Assembly (NCBI RefSeq): GCF_023898865.1
Contig: NZ_JAGSOV010000023.1
Span: forward strand, 124,001 to 188,000
Direction of reading: 5' to 3'
DNA from: Pseudonocardia humida
GTDB taxonomy: Bacteria; Actinomycetota; Actinomycetes; Mycobacteriales; Pseudonocardiaceae
DNA length: 64,000 nt
The notes beneath the pieces are model-generated. The model did no database searches, had not been told where the DNA came from, and saw nothing but the letters and a program-made list of their open reading frames with translations. Both the position numbers and the translations under genes were made by a program. Below, one piece after another: positions 50,060 through 58,952 of this stretch (the stretch's first letter is position 1; the number at the start of each line of letters is the position of its first letter).

Positions 50060-50785
50060 TCAGGTGTCGAGGTGGGGCTTGAGCGCGTCGTGCACGGCCT
50101 TGGCCAGCTCGACGGCGTTCGGGGTGTCGGAGTGCACGCAGACCGCGTCGGCCCGCACCGGGAGGTCCTTGCCGTTCTCCGAGGTCGCGAGGCCCTCGGT
50201 GACCGCCCGCAGCGCCCGCTCAGCCGACCGCCGCGGGTCGAACGCCTGGTGCTCGCGGGTGATGATCAGCGAACCGTCGTCGCGGTAGTCGAGGTCGGCG
50301 TAGTACTCGCTGATGAAGCCCGGCCCCCGGTCGCCCCACACCTGCTCGTGCACGGTGCCGGCCATGCCCATCAGGGGCGCGCCGAACACGTCGGCGGCGT
50401 CGGAGATCGCCTCGGCGACCTCGGGATCGCGCGCGGACATGCCGTAGAGCGAGCCGTGCACCTTGACGTGGTTGAGCTCCATGCCCTCGGCCCGCAGGAA
50501 CCCGGACAGGGCGCCGATCTGGTAGACGACCGCGGCGGTCAGCTCCTCGCGGTCCAGCTTCATCTCGCGCCTGCCGAAGCCCTCCCGGTCGGGCAGCGAC
50601 GGGTGCGCCCCGACCTTCACCCCGTGCCGCTTGGCCAGCTTCACGGTCCGGGTCATCACCCGGGGGTCGGACGCGTGGAACCCGCAGGCCACGTTGGCCA
50701 CGGTCACCCAGGGCATCAGCCCCTCGTCGTCGCCGCAGTGGTAGATCGAGTACGACTCGCCCATGTCGCAGTTGATGGCCACCAT
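50060..50785 (-). CDS. pxpA: LamB/YcsF protein, 5-oxoprolinase subunit A
   Basis: The 241-residue TIM-barrel-like protein has the family signature INCDMGESYSIYHCGDDEGLMPWVTVANVACGFHASDP, VGAHPSLPDREGFGRREM, HVKVHGSLYGMS and the C-terminal VCVHSDTPNAVELAKAV. PxpA acts with PxpB/C to hydrolyse 5-oxoproline; homologues are encoded in lactam utilisation clusters (lamB). ATG 50785 is preceded by GGAAGGAGAC. It lies between the molybdenum hydroxylase gene (36 bp) and the biotin carrier gene (57 bp) on one strand. Confidence 0.93.
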   Translation of the reverse strand: MVAINCDMGESYSIYHCGDDEGLMPWVTVANVACGFHASDPRVMTRTVKLAKRHGVKVGAHPSLPDREGFGRREMKLDREELTAAVVYQIGALSGFLRAEGMELNHVKVHGSLYGMSARDPEVAEAISDAADVFGAPLMGMAGTVHEQVWGDRGPGFISEYYADLDYRDDGSLIITREHQAFDPRRSAERALRAVTEGLATSENGKDLPVRADAVCVHSDTPNAVELAKAVHDALKPHLDT

Positions 50786-50821
50786 CGGGTGTCTCCTTCC
50801 CCTGTGCTCGACTCCCGGCGA

Positions 50822-53191
50822 TCAACCAGCCTGCTCGGTCGCGGCCTTGATCGCCCGCCAGACGGCCTGCGGCGTCGCGGGCATGTCCACGTGGGTCACG
50901 CCGAGGTGGGACACCGCGTCGATGACGGCGTTCACCACGGCGGGCGAGGACCCGATCGCGCCGGACTCGCCGATGCCCTTGACCCCCATCGGGTTCGTCG
51001 GTGACGGCGTGACCTGCTGCTCCAGCTCGAAGTTCGGCAGGTCGACCGCCGTCGGGATGGTGTAGGTCGCGAGGTTCGCCGCGGTCGGCTGGCCCTCGGC
51101 GTCGAACGTGGCGTGCTCGAAGAGCGCCTGGCCGATGCCCTGCGCGATGCCGCCGTGCAGCTGGCCCTCGACGATCATCGGGTTCACCACCACCCCGCAG
51201 TCGTCGACGGCGACGTAGCGGCGGATCCGGGTGAACCCGGTCTCGACGTCGACCTCGGTCACGCAGACGTGCGTGCCGAACGGCCAGGTGAAGTTGGGCG
51301 GGTCGAACGCGGAGTCGGCGGTGAGGTTCGGCTCCATCCCTTCGGGCAGGTCCGCCGCCAGCGACGCCGCCCCGGCCACCGCCTGGATCGTCACCGTCGG
51401 CCCGGACGTGCCCGCCACCGAGAACTCGCCGCCCTCGAACCGCAGGTCCCCCCGGTCGGCCTCCAGCAGGTGCGCGGCGATCTCCGTCGCCTTGTCCAGC
51501 ACCTTCCCCGCAGCCAGGTGCACGGCGGTGCCGCCGACGGCGAGGCTGCGCGAGCCGTAGGTGTCGCGGCCGAACGGCGCGATGAGGGTGTCGCCGTGCA
51601 GGACCTCGACGTCGTCGGGGTGCACGCCGAGCTTGTCGGCGACGATCTGCGACCACGCCGTCTCGTGGCCCTGCCCGTGCGGTGAGGTGCCGGTGACGAC
51701 CTCGACCTTGCCCGAGGTCGTCATCCGCACCGTGGCCTGCTCCCAGCCGCCGGACTGCAGCCGCACGCCCGCGGCGACCTTCGACGGCGACAGCCCGCCG
51801 GACTCGGTGAAGTTGCCGATCCCGATGCCGATCTGGACCTTCTCGCCCGCCTCCCGGCGCCGCCGCTGCTCGGCGCGCAGCCCGTCGTAGTCGACGAGCT
51901 CCATGGCCCTGCGCATGCAGGTCTCGTAGTCGCCGGAGTCGTACTGCACGCCGGAGGGCACCGTGCGCGGCTCCAGGAACTTCGGGTGCAGGTTGCGCAG
52001 CCGCAGCTCGGCCGGGTCCATCCCCAGCTCGCGGGCCAGGTCGTCCATGATCCGCTCGTGGCCGTACGCCGCCTCGGACCGGCCCGCGCCGCGGTAGGCG
52101 TCGGTCGGGGTGAGGTTGGTGAACGCGCCCCGGCAGGTGAAGGAGTAGCTGCCGAAGTCGTAGAGCCCGCAGAAGGTGAACGCGCCGAACACCGCGATGC
52201 CCGGCGTGAGCAGCTGCAGGTAGGCGCCCATGTCGGCGAGCAGCTCCACCTTCATGCCGAGGATCCGGCCGTCCCTGGTGGCGGCGACGGAGATGTCCTG
52301 GACCTGGCCGCGACCGTGCGTGGTCGCCTGGTGGTGCTCCGAGCGCGTCTCGGTCCACTTGATCGGCCTACCGGTGCGCCGGGCCAGCACGAGCGCGAGG
52401 AACTCCTCGGCGTAGACGTTGAGCTTGGCGCCGAACCCGCCGCCGACGTCCGGGGCGACCACCCGGATCTTGGTGTCGGCGATGCCGGTGCAGGCGGCCA
52501 GGATGTCGCGCACGAAGTGCGGCACCTGCGTGGCGGTGTACATGGTGAACCCGCCGCCGACCGGGTCCGGCACGCAGACCACCGCGCGCGGCTCCATCGG
52601 CGAGGCGATCACCCGCTGCTGCAGGTAGGTGCCCTTCACCACCACGTCGGCCTGCGCGAACGCGGCGTCGACGTCGCCGGTGGCCAGCGGCCAGGTGTAG
52701 CAGTGGTTGGTGCCCAGCTCCTCGTGCACGAGCGGGGCGCCCTCGACGAGCGCGTCGGCGACGTCGACGACCGCGGGCAGCGCCTCGTAGTCCACCTCGA
52801 CCAGGTCGGCGGCGTCGCGGGCGGCGGCCTCGCTGGTCGCGAGCACCGCGACGACCCCGTCGCCGACGTGGTTGACCTCGGTCGTGGCCAGCGGGCGGTG
52901 GTCGGGGATCCTGATGTCCTCGGTGACCGGCCAGCCGCACGGGATGCCGGCCAGGAACTCGCCGTCGACGTCCGCGGCCGTCAGCACCGCGGTGACGCCC
53001 GGGTGCGCCTTCGCCGCGGTGGTGTCGATGCCGGTGATCCGGGCGTGCGGCAGCGGGCTGCGCACCAGCGCCAGGTGCAGCGTGCCGGCGGGGGTGATGT
53101 CCCCCGTCCACGTCCCGCGCCCGGTCAGCAGCGCGCGGTCCTCCTTGCGCGGCAGGCTGGTCCCCACGTACTTCGGCGCGGTGGTGGTCAC
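50822..53191 (-). CDS. xanthine dehydrogenase-family molybdenum hydroxylase, large subunit
   Basis: The 789-residue molybdopterin subunit has the N-terminal aldehyde-oxidase hammerhead (GRGTWTGDITPAGTLHLALVRSPLPHARI), the Mo-binding VVAPDVGGGFGAKLNVYAEE, and the active-site glutamate in GVKGIGESGAIG. The loop that is AYxCSFR in true CO dehydrogenase is AYRGAGR here, so it is a form II CoxL-like enzyme, not a CODH. It probably hydroxylates an aldehyde or N-heterocycle. No FAD or 2Fe-2S subunit gene is adjacent, unusual for this family; these must come from elsewhere. It heads the pxp/acc operon and is divergent from pucR. Confidence 0.92.
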   Translation of the reverse strand: MTTTAPKYVGTSLPRKEDRALLTGRGTWTGDITPAGTLHLALVRSPLPHARITGIDTTAAKAHPGVTAVLTAADVDGEFLAGIPCGWPVTEDIRIPDHRPLATTEVNHVGDGVVAVLATSEAAARDAADLVEVDYEALPAVVDVADALVEGAPLVHEELGTNHCYTWPLATGDVDAAFAQADVVVKGTYLQQRVIASPMEPRAVVCVPDPVGGGFTMYTATQVPHFVRDILAACTGIADTKIRVVAPDVGGGFGAKLNVYAEEFLALVLARRTGRPIKWTETRSEHHQATTHGRGQVQDISVAATRDGRILGMKVELLADMGAYLQLLTPGIAVFGAFTFCGLYDFGSYSFTCRGAFTNLTPTDAYRGAGRSEAAYGHERIMDDLARELGMDPAELRLRNLHPKFLEPRTVPSGVQYDSGDYETCMRRAMELVDYDGLRAEQRRRREAGEKVQIGIGIGNFTESGGLSPSKVAAGVRLQSGGWEQATVRMTTSGKVEVVTGTSPHGQGHETAWSQIVADKLGVHPDDVEVLHGDTLIAPFGRDTYGSRSLAVGGTAVHLAAGKVLDKATEIAAHLLEADRGDLRFEGGEFSVAGTSGPTVTIQAVAGAASLAADLPEGMEPNLTADSAFDPPNFTWPFGTHVCVTEVDVETGFTRIRRYVAVDDCGVVVNPMIVEGQLHGGIAQGIGQALFEHATFDAEGQPTAANLATYTIPTAVDLPNFELEQQVTPSPTNPMGVKGIGESGAIGSSPAVVNAVIDAVSHLGVTHVDMPATPQAVWRAIKAATEQAG

Positions 53192-53320
53192 GCCGTCTCC
53201 CCTCGGCCGCGGAACAGGTGCCCGCCAGCGTGATCCAACTCACCCGCGGGGCGCTAGTGTCCGATATGGCAGGTTGGCCGATCCGGACCCGCCACTCTGT
53301 CACTTCGCCAGGAGGTGTCC

Positions 53321-54862
53321 GTGCCGCTCACGCTCCGGGACCTGTGCGAGGACCGCGGCCTCGGACTGCGGATCGCGGGTCCGCCCGCGGACCTGGACCG
53401 CCCGATCGGGTGGGTGCACGCCAGCGAGCTCGACGACCCCACCCCGTACCTCGACGGCGGCGAGCTGCTGCTGACCGTCGGCCTCGGTCCGCACGCCGGC
53501 ACCGGCCCGCGCGACTACGTCGCCCGGCTGGCCGCGCACGGGCTCAGCGGGCTCGGGTTCGGCACCGGCCTGGGCTACGACGAGATCCCCGCCGCCGTCG
53601 TCGACGCCTGCGCGCGGGCGGGCCTGCCGCTGCTGGAGGTCCCGGAGCGGACCCCGTTCCTCGCCCTGACCAAAGCGGTGGCCGCCGCGCACGCCGCCGA
53701 CCGCTACGCCGAGGTCGTGCGCACCGACGAGGCCCGCCGCGCGCTCACCGCCGCCGCGCTCAGCACCGGGGTCTCCGCCGCCGGCCCGGCCGGCGTGACC
53801 CGGCGCGGTGCGGGCGGGACGGCGAACGTGCTGGCCGCGCTGGCCGAGCGGCTCGACGCCTGGGTCCTGGTCTGCGACGGGGACGGCCGCGTCCGGCACG
53901 CCGTGCCCCGCTCCGCGGCCCGGCGCGCGAGCGGCCTCGGCGAGGAGATCGCGAAGGTGCGCGACCACGCGGGGCGCTCCTGCGTCTCGATGTCCGACGG
54001 CGCCCGGCAGGTGGTGCTGCAGCCGGTGCGGCTGCTCGGGCCGGCGGTGCTGGTCGTCGGGCGCAACCGGCCCTTCACCCCGGTCGACCAGCGCATCGTG
54101 GAGATCGCCGTGTCGGTGCTGACCCTCTCCCACACCCGCTCCGCCGCCGTCGGCCGCGCGGAGCGCAGGCTGCGCACCGCGGTGCTGCGGGCGCTGCTCA
54201 CCCTCCCCGGCGGCGGGGCGGAGCAGGTCCTCGCCGACACCTGGGATCCCCTGCCCGAGGGCCCGGTGGTCGTGGTGGCGTTCGGCGGGCGGCTGTCCGG
54301 CCCGCTGCCCCCGGCACTGCTCGACGCGCTCGACCGCGCCGCGCCCGGCTTCCACGCCGAGCTCGACGACCGGGTCGTCGCCGTGGTGCCCGGGGAGACC
54401 GACGACGCCGTCGCCGCCGCGCTCGCCCCCGCGGCCCGCCACCCCGACGTCCGCGCCGGCGTCTCCGACCCCGCCCCGCCGGGCGAGCTGGACCGCGCGC
54501 TGCGCGAGGCGACCCGGGCGCTGGACGCCGCGGACCGCCGCGACCGCCCCGTCGTCCGGTTCGCCGACCTCGCCGCCGGCGGCCTCGCCGACCTGGTCCC
54601 CCCGGCCGACGCCGCCGCCTTCGCCGCCTCGGTGCTCGCCCCGCTGCTGCGCCACGACGCCGAGCGCCGCGGCGACCTGGTCGGCTCGCTGCGCGAGTGG
54701 CTCGCCCACCACGGCCAGTGGGACCCGGCCGCGGCCCGGCTCGGGGTGCACCGGCACACGCTGCGGGCCCGGATGGCGAAGGCCGCCGCGCTGCTGGAGC
54801 GCGACCTGGACTCCCCCGGGGTGCGCGCGGAGCTGTGGTTCGCGCTGCACCTACCCGGCTGA
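53321..54862 (+). CDS. PucR-family transcriptional regulator
   Basis: The 513-residue regulator has an N-terminal PucR ligand domain (PLTLRDLCEDRGLGLRIAG, DLDRPIGWVHASELDDPTPYLDGGELLLTVG) and a central GGDEF-like/CdaR-type region. A C-terminal PucR HTH follows (LRHDAERRGDLVGSLREWLAHHGQWDPAAARLGVHRHTLRARMAKAAALL). GTG 53321 is preferred over GTG 53315 because AGGAGG lies at 53310-53315, 5 bp before it. The family controls purine, allantoin, amino acid and lactam catabolism. Divergent position (129 bp) makes it the likely activator of the adjacent molybdenum hydroxylase-pxp-acc operon. Confidence 0.92.
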   Translation: MPLTLRDLCEDRGLGLRIAGPPADLDRPIGWVHASELDDPTPYLDGGELLLTVGLGPHAGTGPRDYVARLAAHGLSGLGFGTGLGYDEIPAAVVDACARAGLPLLEVPERTPFLALTKAVAAAHAADRYAEVVRTDEARRALTAAALSTGVSAAGPAGVTRRGAGGTANVLAALAERLDAWVLVCDGDGRVRHAVPRSAARRASGLGEEIAKVRDHAGRSCVSMSDGARQVVLQPVRLLGPAVLVVGRNRPFTPVDQRIVEIAVSVLTLSHTRSAAVGRAERRLRTAVLRALLTLPGGGAEQVLADTWDPLPEGPVVVVAFGGRLSGPLPPALLDALDRAAPGFHAELDDRVVAVVPGETDDAVAAALAPAARHPDVRAGVSDPAPPGELDRALREATRALDAADRRDRPVVRFADLAAGGLADLVPPADAAAFAASVLAPLLRHDAERRGDLVGSLREWLAHHGQWDPAAARLGVHRHTLRARMAKAAALLERDLDSPGVRAELWFALHLPG

Positions 54863-54891
54863 CCCGCCGGCGGTGCGGCTCACACCATCGC

Positions 54892-54908
54892 ACCGGCGAG
54901 TCGCCGGT
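54892..54908. other. 17-bp palindrome between pucR and aph ends
   Basis: ACCGGCGA-G-TCGCCGGT is symmetric about one base in the 124-bp convergent gap. The single-base centre is too tight for a good terminator loop, though wider folds with the flanking GGTGCG...CGCACC are possible. It may mark the transcript ends. Confidence 0.35.
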
Positions 54909-54986
54909 CCGCGGCCTGCGCGACTCGCTCGATGGGTCGCTCCCCTACGGGACGCATGGCCGTGCACCTCCACACCGGGACCGGCC

Positions 54987-55778
54987 TCAGAAGAACTCGT
55001 CGAGCAGCCGGTAGAAGGCCAACCGGGCCGGATCGGGGGCAGGCCCGCCGTAGCGGTGCAGGAAGCGCTCGACGGCACCGGGCCAGTTCGTGCCGGCGAG
55101 TTCCCCGGTCAAGAGCGCGAGGTCGGCGCAGCGGTCGGCGCGGCCGAGCCGGCCCAGGTCGATCAGCCCGGTGACCGTCGCGGTGGCGGGGTCGAGCAGC
55201 ACGTTGTCGAAGGTCAGGTCGCCGTGGCACACGACGAGGTCCTCGTCGTCCGGCCGGGTGGCCTCCAGCTCGGCGAGCAACTCCTCGGCGGTCCAGCCGG
55301 CGCGCTCGTCGTCGAGGTCGTCCAGATCGAGCAGCCCGGCCCGGGCCGCGTGCCGCGCGGCGGACGCGGTGACGGACAGGCTCCGGTCGAACGGGCAGGC
55401 CTCGACGGGCAGGGCGTGCAGGGTCCGGGTGAGGTCGGCCAAGGCGTCGACCACCGCCGGGACCTGCTCGGCGGACCAGGCGTGCGCGGCCGGGAGCCCC
55501 GCGACCGCCGTGGTGATCAACCAGTGCTCCGCCCCGGTCGTGCCGGCGTCGACGACCTCCGGCACCGGGATGCCCCGCCCGGCGAGCCAGCGCGTCCGCT
55601 CGACCTCGGCGCGCACGTCGAACCCGCTGTCGAGGTGGGGGGAGGCGCCGGCGACCTTCACGAACAGCTCGGACGGCCCGTGCAGCCGCCAGACCAAGGC
55701 TCCGGACAGGCCGTCGGTGACCGACGACCAGGTGTGGTCGGGGAAGCGCTGCAGCAGGGCGTCGGGTGGCGCGGCCAT
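54987..55778 (-). CDS. aminoglycoside 3'-phosphotransferase (APH(3')-like)
   Basis: The 263-residue protein has the length of classical APH(3') enzymes (264). Kinase features are the ATP lysine K41 (LFVKVAG), the catalytic loop CHGDLTFDNVLLD with D187 and N192, and the metal Asp D207 in GLIDLGRLGRADRCADLAL. The C-terminus LAFYRLLDEFF is the hallmark ending of APH(3')-type kanamycin/neomycin kinases, whose C-terminal residues line the drug site. Such enzymes inactivate aminoglycosides by 3'-phosphorylation. No mobile element or antibiotic cluster is adjacent, so it appears to be a chromosomal intrinsic gene; its actual activity is unproven. Confidence 0.88.
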   Translation of the reverse strand: MAAPPDALLQRFPDHTWSSVTDGLSGALVWRLHGPSELFVKVAGASPHLDSGFDVRAEVERTRWLAGRGIPVPEVVDAGTTGAEHWLITTAVAGLPAAHAWSAEQVPAVVDALADLTRTLHALPVEACPFDRSLSVTASAARHAARAGLLDLDDLDDERAGWTAEELLAELEATRPDDEDLVVCHGDLTFDNVLLDPATATVTGLIDLGRLGRADRCADLALLTGELAGTNWPGAVERFLHRYGGPAPDPARLAFYRLLDEFF

Positions 55779-55911
55779 GCGCCCAGCCTGCCCGGTGGTG
55801 ATCGTCGCTCGCGCCCCCGGCGCGCACTCGTCGGGCTCGACCAACCCACCCGCCCGGAGTTGTCGGTGACGACGAACACAGCCGGGCCCGTCGTTCATAG
55901 CCTGCTCGCCC

Positions 55912-57300
55912 ATGAGCACCCTCGACGAGGTCCGGTCCTGGTTCGACGAGCGGCTCGGGCAGCTGCTGCGCAAGTACGACGTGCCGGGAGCGGCGTGGGC
56001 GGTGCTGTCCGGTGGTCGGGTCGTCGACGGGGCCGCCGGGCTGCTCAGCCGGGCCACCGGCGTGGAGGCGACGGCGGACTCGGTCTTCCAGATCGGGTCG
56101 GTCACCAAGCTGTGGACGGCCACGCTGGTCATGCAGCTGGTCGACGAGGGCGTCGTCGGGCTCGACGACCCGGTCCGGGCGCACCTGCCCGAGTTCCGGA
56201 TAGCCGACGAGGACGCCGCCGCCCAGATCACGGTGCGCCAGCTGCTCACCCACACCGCCGGGTTCGAGGGCGACATCTTCACCGACACCGGCACCGGTGA
56301 CGACTGCCTGGAGAAGTTCGTCGCGGTCCTGCACGGGGTGCCGCAGCTGTTCGCGCCCGGCGAGCAGTTCTCCTACAGCAACGCCGGCTACTGCGTGCTG
56401 GGCAGGCTCGTCGAGGTGCTGCGGGGCCGGCCCTACGACGCGTGCCTGCGCGAGCACGTCCTCTCCCCGCTGGGGCTGACCCACGCGGCGACCGGGGCCG
56501 CCGAGGCGATCATGTTCCGGGCCGCGGTGGGGCACGTCGAGCCGGAGCCCGGCGCCGCGGTCGTGCCGGCTCCGGTGTGGGCGATGGCGCGGTCCAACGC
56601 CCCGGCGGGCTCGATGCTCGCGATGCGCCCGCGCGACCTGGTCGCCTTCGCCCGCATGCACCTCGACGACGGCCGGGCGGCCGACGGCACCGCCGTGCTG
56701 GCGCCGGGGACGGCCGCGCGGATGCACGCCGGCGAGGTCGCCCTGCCCGACCTCGGCCTGATGGGGACGTCGTGGGGGCTGGGCTTCGAGCGGTTCGACA
56801 CCCCGACGGGCGTGCTCGTCGGCCACGACGGCAACACCATCGGCCAGGCGGCCTTCCTGCGGGTGGTGCCCGCGGCGGGGGTCGCCGTCGCGCTGCTCAC
56901 CAACGGCGGTGACGCCGTCTCGCTCTACCGGGACGCGGTCGGCCACGTCCTCGCCGCGCTCGCCGACGTCGACCTGCCCGCGCTGCCCGCGCCGCCCCGG
57001 CAGCCGCGCCGGATCGACGCCGAGCGGTTCCTCGGCACCTACTCCGCCGAGGTCTTCGACCTCACCGTCAGCCAGGACCCCGACGGGCGGATCTGGCTCG
57101 ACCAGGTGCCCAAGGGCGCCTTCGTGGAGATGGGCGGGCGCGCCGAGCGCACCGAGCTCGTCGCCTACCGAGACGACATGCTGATCCCCCTCCAGGCCGA
57201 CCGCGGCATGCACATGCCGCACGCGTTCGTCGGCGACGACGGCACCGGTCACGCGCTCTACCTGCACGTCGGCCGCGCCGTCCGCCGCGCGGGCGCCTGA
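55912..57300 (+). CDS. serine hydrolase, class C beta-lactamase/D-aminopeptidase fold
   Basis: The 462-residue protein has the penicillin-recognising fold: SxxK as SVTK (in FQIGSVTKLWTATLV), the YxN motif as YSN (QFSYSNAGYCVLG), and HDG (VGHDGNTIGQ) in place of KTG. A C-terminal domain of about 100 residues (ERFLGTYSAEVFDLTV...) resembles the extra beta domain of D-aminopeptidases and esterases of this group. No signal peptide is seen, so it is likely cytoplasmic. ATG 55912 lacks a clear ribosome site, and TCATAG upstream suggests a short leader. It leads a peptide-transport operon, arguing for a peptide or D-amino acid ester substrate. Confidence 0.87.
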   Translation: MSTLDEVRSWFDERLGQLLRKYDVPGAAWAVLSGGRVVDGAAGLLSRATGVEATADSVFQIGSVTKLWTATLVMQLVDEGVVGLDDPVRAHLPEFRIADEDAAAQITVRQLLTHTAGFEGDIFTDTGTGDDCLEKFVAVLHGVPQLFAPGEQFSYSNAGYCVLGRLVEVLRGRPYDACLREHVLSPLGLTHAATGAAEAIMFRAAVGHVEPEPGAAVVPAPVWAMARSNAPAGSMLAMRPRDLVAFARMHLDDGRAADGTAVLAPGTAARMHAGEVALPDLGLMGTSWGLGFERFDTPTGVLVGHDGNTIGQAAFLRVVPAAGVAVALLTNGGDAVSLYRDAVGHVLAALADVDLPALPAPPRQPRRIDAERFLGTYSAEVFDLTVSQDPDGRIWLDQVPKGAFVEMGGRAERTELVAYRDDMLIPLQADRGMHMPHAFVGDDGTGHALYLHVGRAVRRAGA

Positions 57301-57342
57301 ACTGCCCCCGGACAAGCCCCCACGCACGGGAACGGAACCGCC

Positions 57343-58944
57343 ATGAAGCCAGTGGTCCTCGCCACCGCGGGCCGGTTCGGCCTCAGCGCCTGCCTGGTCG
57401 TCGCCCTCGCCGCGTGCGGCGGAGGGGGTTCGGCCCCGGGCGCCGCCGGGGTCGTCGAGGGCGGCACCTTCACCCTCGGGATGTCCTCGGACCCGGGCAG
57501 CCTCGACCCGCAGCTGGGCGCGGGCACCTCGCTGTTCACCGTGACCCAGTTCGCCTACGACCCGCTGGTGAGCGTGGACGGCGACACCGGGGAGATCCGC
57601 TCGGCGCTGGCGACGAGCTGGGAAGCCGACGCCACGACGGTGCGCCTCACCCTGGCCGAGGGCATCACCTGCTCCGACGGCACGCCGCTCACCGCCTCCG
57701 CCGTGGCCGACAACCTGGCCTTCGTGGGCGACCCGGCGAACCAGAGCCCGTTCCTCGGGACCTTCTACCCGGTGGGCGCCACCGCGCAGGCCGACGACGC
57801 CACGCGCACCGTGACGATCACGCTGGCCGCACCGGCGCCGTTCGTCCTCAACGGGCTGGCGAACCTGCCGATCGTCTGCCCGAGCGGCATGGCGGACCGC
57901 GCCGGCCTGCGCACGGCCACGGCGGGCACCGGGCCCTTCGCGTTGACCGAGGCGGCCCCCGGCGACCGCTACACCTACGCGAAGCGCCCCGACTACACCT
58001 GGGGGCCCGGCGGCGCGACGACCGCGACCCCGGGGCTGCCCGACACCGTCGTGGTCAAGGTGGTGGAGAACGAGACGACCGCGGCCAACCTGCTGCTCTC
58101 CGGCGGCCTGAACGCCACCCAGGTGGCCGGGCCGGACTCCGAGCGGCTGGCGGGGTCCGGGCTGTTCGTCGCCGAGACCCCGGCCATCGTCGGCGAGCAG
58201 TGGTACAACCACGCCGGCGGTCGGGTGACCGACGACCCCGCCGTCCGCATGGCGCTCACCCGCGCGCTCGACCTGGCCGAGCTGCAGAAGGTGATCACGG
58301 CCGGGCGCGGCTCCCCCGCCACCACGCTGGCCACGAACGAGCCGGTCGCCTGCCCGGGCGACTCGGTCTCCCGCGCGCTGCCCTCCACCGACCCGGCCGC
58401 CGCGGGCGCCCTGCTCGACCAGGCGGGCTGGACGGTCGGCGCCGACGGCGTGCGCAGCAAGGACGGCAGGCCGCTGGCCCTGACCTTCCTCTACCAGAAC
58501 AACCTGGGCAGCAGCGGCGACGCGGCCGCCGAGCTCGCGGTGCAGCAGTGGAAGGCGATCGGCGTCGCGGCCACCGCGCAGAGCCAGAACGAGACGACGC
58601 TGACCGGCACGATCTTCGGCGCCGGCGACTGGGACGTCGCCTGGGTCTCGCTCAACGTCAGCAGCCCCGACCAGCTGGTGCCGTTCCTGTCCGGCCCGCC
58701 CGCCCCGGACGGCACCAACTTCGCCGCGATCTCCGATCCCGAGTACGACGCGGCGGTGGCCGCGGCGTCCGCCCTGACCGGCGCGGAAGGGTGCAGCGCC
58801 TGGCTCGACGCCGAGGCCGGGCTCATCGCCGAGGCCGACATCGTGCCGTTCGCCGCGACCTCGGCGCGGACCTTCGGCAAGGGCGCGGAGTTCGCGACGC
58901 CGGGGCAGCTGGTCCCGACGAGCATCCGGATGACGGCGGAGTAG
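57343..58944 (+). CDS. ABC transporter substrate-binding lipoprotein (family 5, peptide type)
   Basis: The 533-residue lipoprotein has a signal ending LVVALAAC (lipid-modified Cys near residue 25) and the SBP_bac_5 fold: GGTFTLGMSSDPGSLDPQLG, FAYDPLVSVDGDTGEIRSALATSWE, ITCSDGTPLTASAVADNLAFV, FVLNGLANLPIVCP, DDPAVRMALTRALDLAELQKVI. It captures the ligand outside the membrane for the downstream permeases. ATG 57343 follows GGAACGGA. It is 42 bp after the serine hydrolase and 8 bp before the first permease. Confidence 0.93.
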   Translation: MKPVVLATAGRFGLSACLVVALAACGGGGSAPGAAGVVEGGTFTLGMSSDPGSLDPQLGAGTSLFTVTQFAYDPLVSVDGDTGEIRSALATSWEADATTVRLTLAEGITCSDGTPLTASAVADNLAFVGDPANQSPFLGTFYPVGATAQADDATRTVTITLAAPAPFVLNGLANLPIVCPSGMADRAGLRTATAGTGPFALTEAAPGDRYTYAKRPDYTWGPGGATTATPGLPDTVVVKVVENETTAANLLLSGGLNATQVAGPDSERLAGSGLFVAETPAIVGEQWYNHAGGRVTDDPAVRMALTRALDLAELQKVITAGRGSPATTLATNEPVACPGDSVSRALPSTDPAAAGALLDQAGWTVGADGVRSKDGRPLALTFLYQNNLGSSGDAAAELAVQQWKAIGVAATAQSQNETTLTGTIFGAGDWDVAWVSLNVSSPDQLVPFLSGPPAPDGTNFAAISDPEYDAAVAAASALTGAEGCSAWLDAEAGLIAEADIVPFAATSARTFGKGAEFATPGQLVPTSIRMTAE

Positions 58945-58952
58945 GGCCGGCC

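Noticed and set aside
50822-53191. Aerobic carbon monoxide dehydrogenase large subunit (coxL form I).
   Set aside because: The active-site loop reads AYRGAGR instead of AYxCSFR, and coxM/coxS are absent.
53205-53300. Imperfect inverted repeat GTCCGAT...GATCCGGAC in the pucR divergent gap.
   Set aside because: The arms match over only about five bases with a long spacer, too weak to list as an operator.
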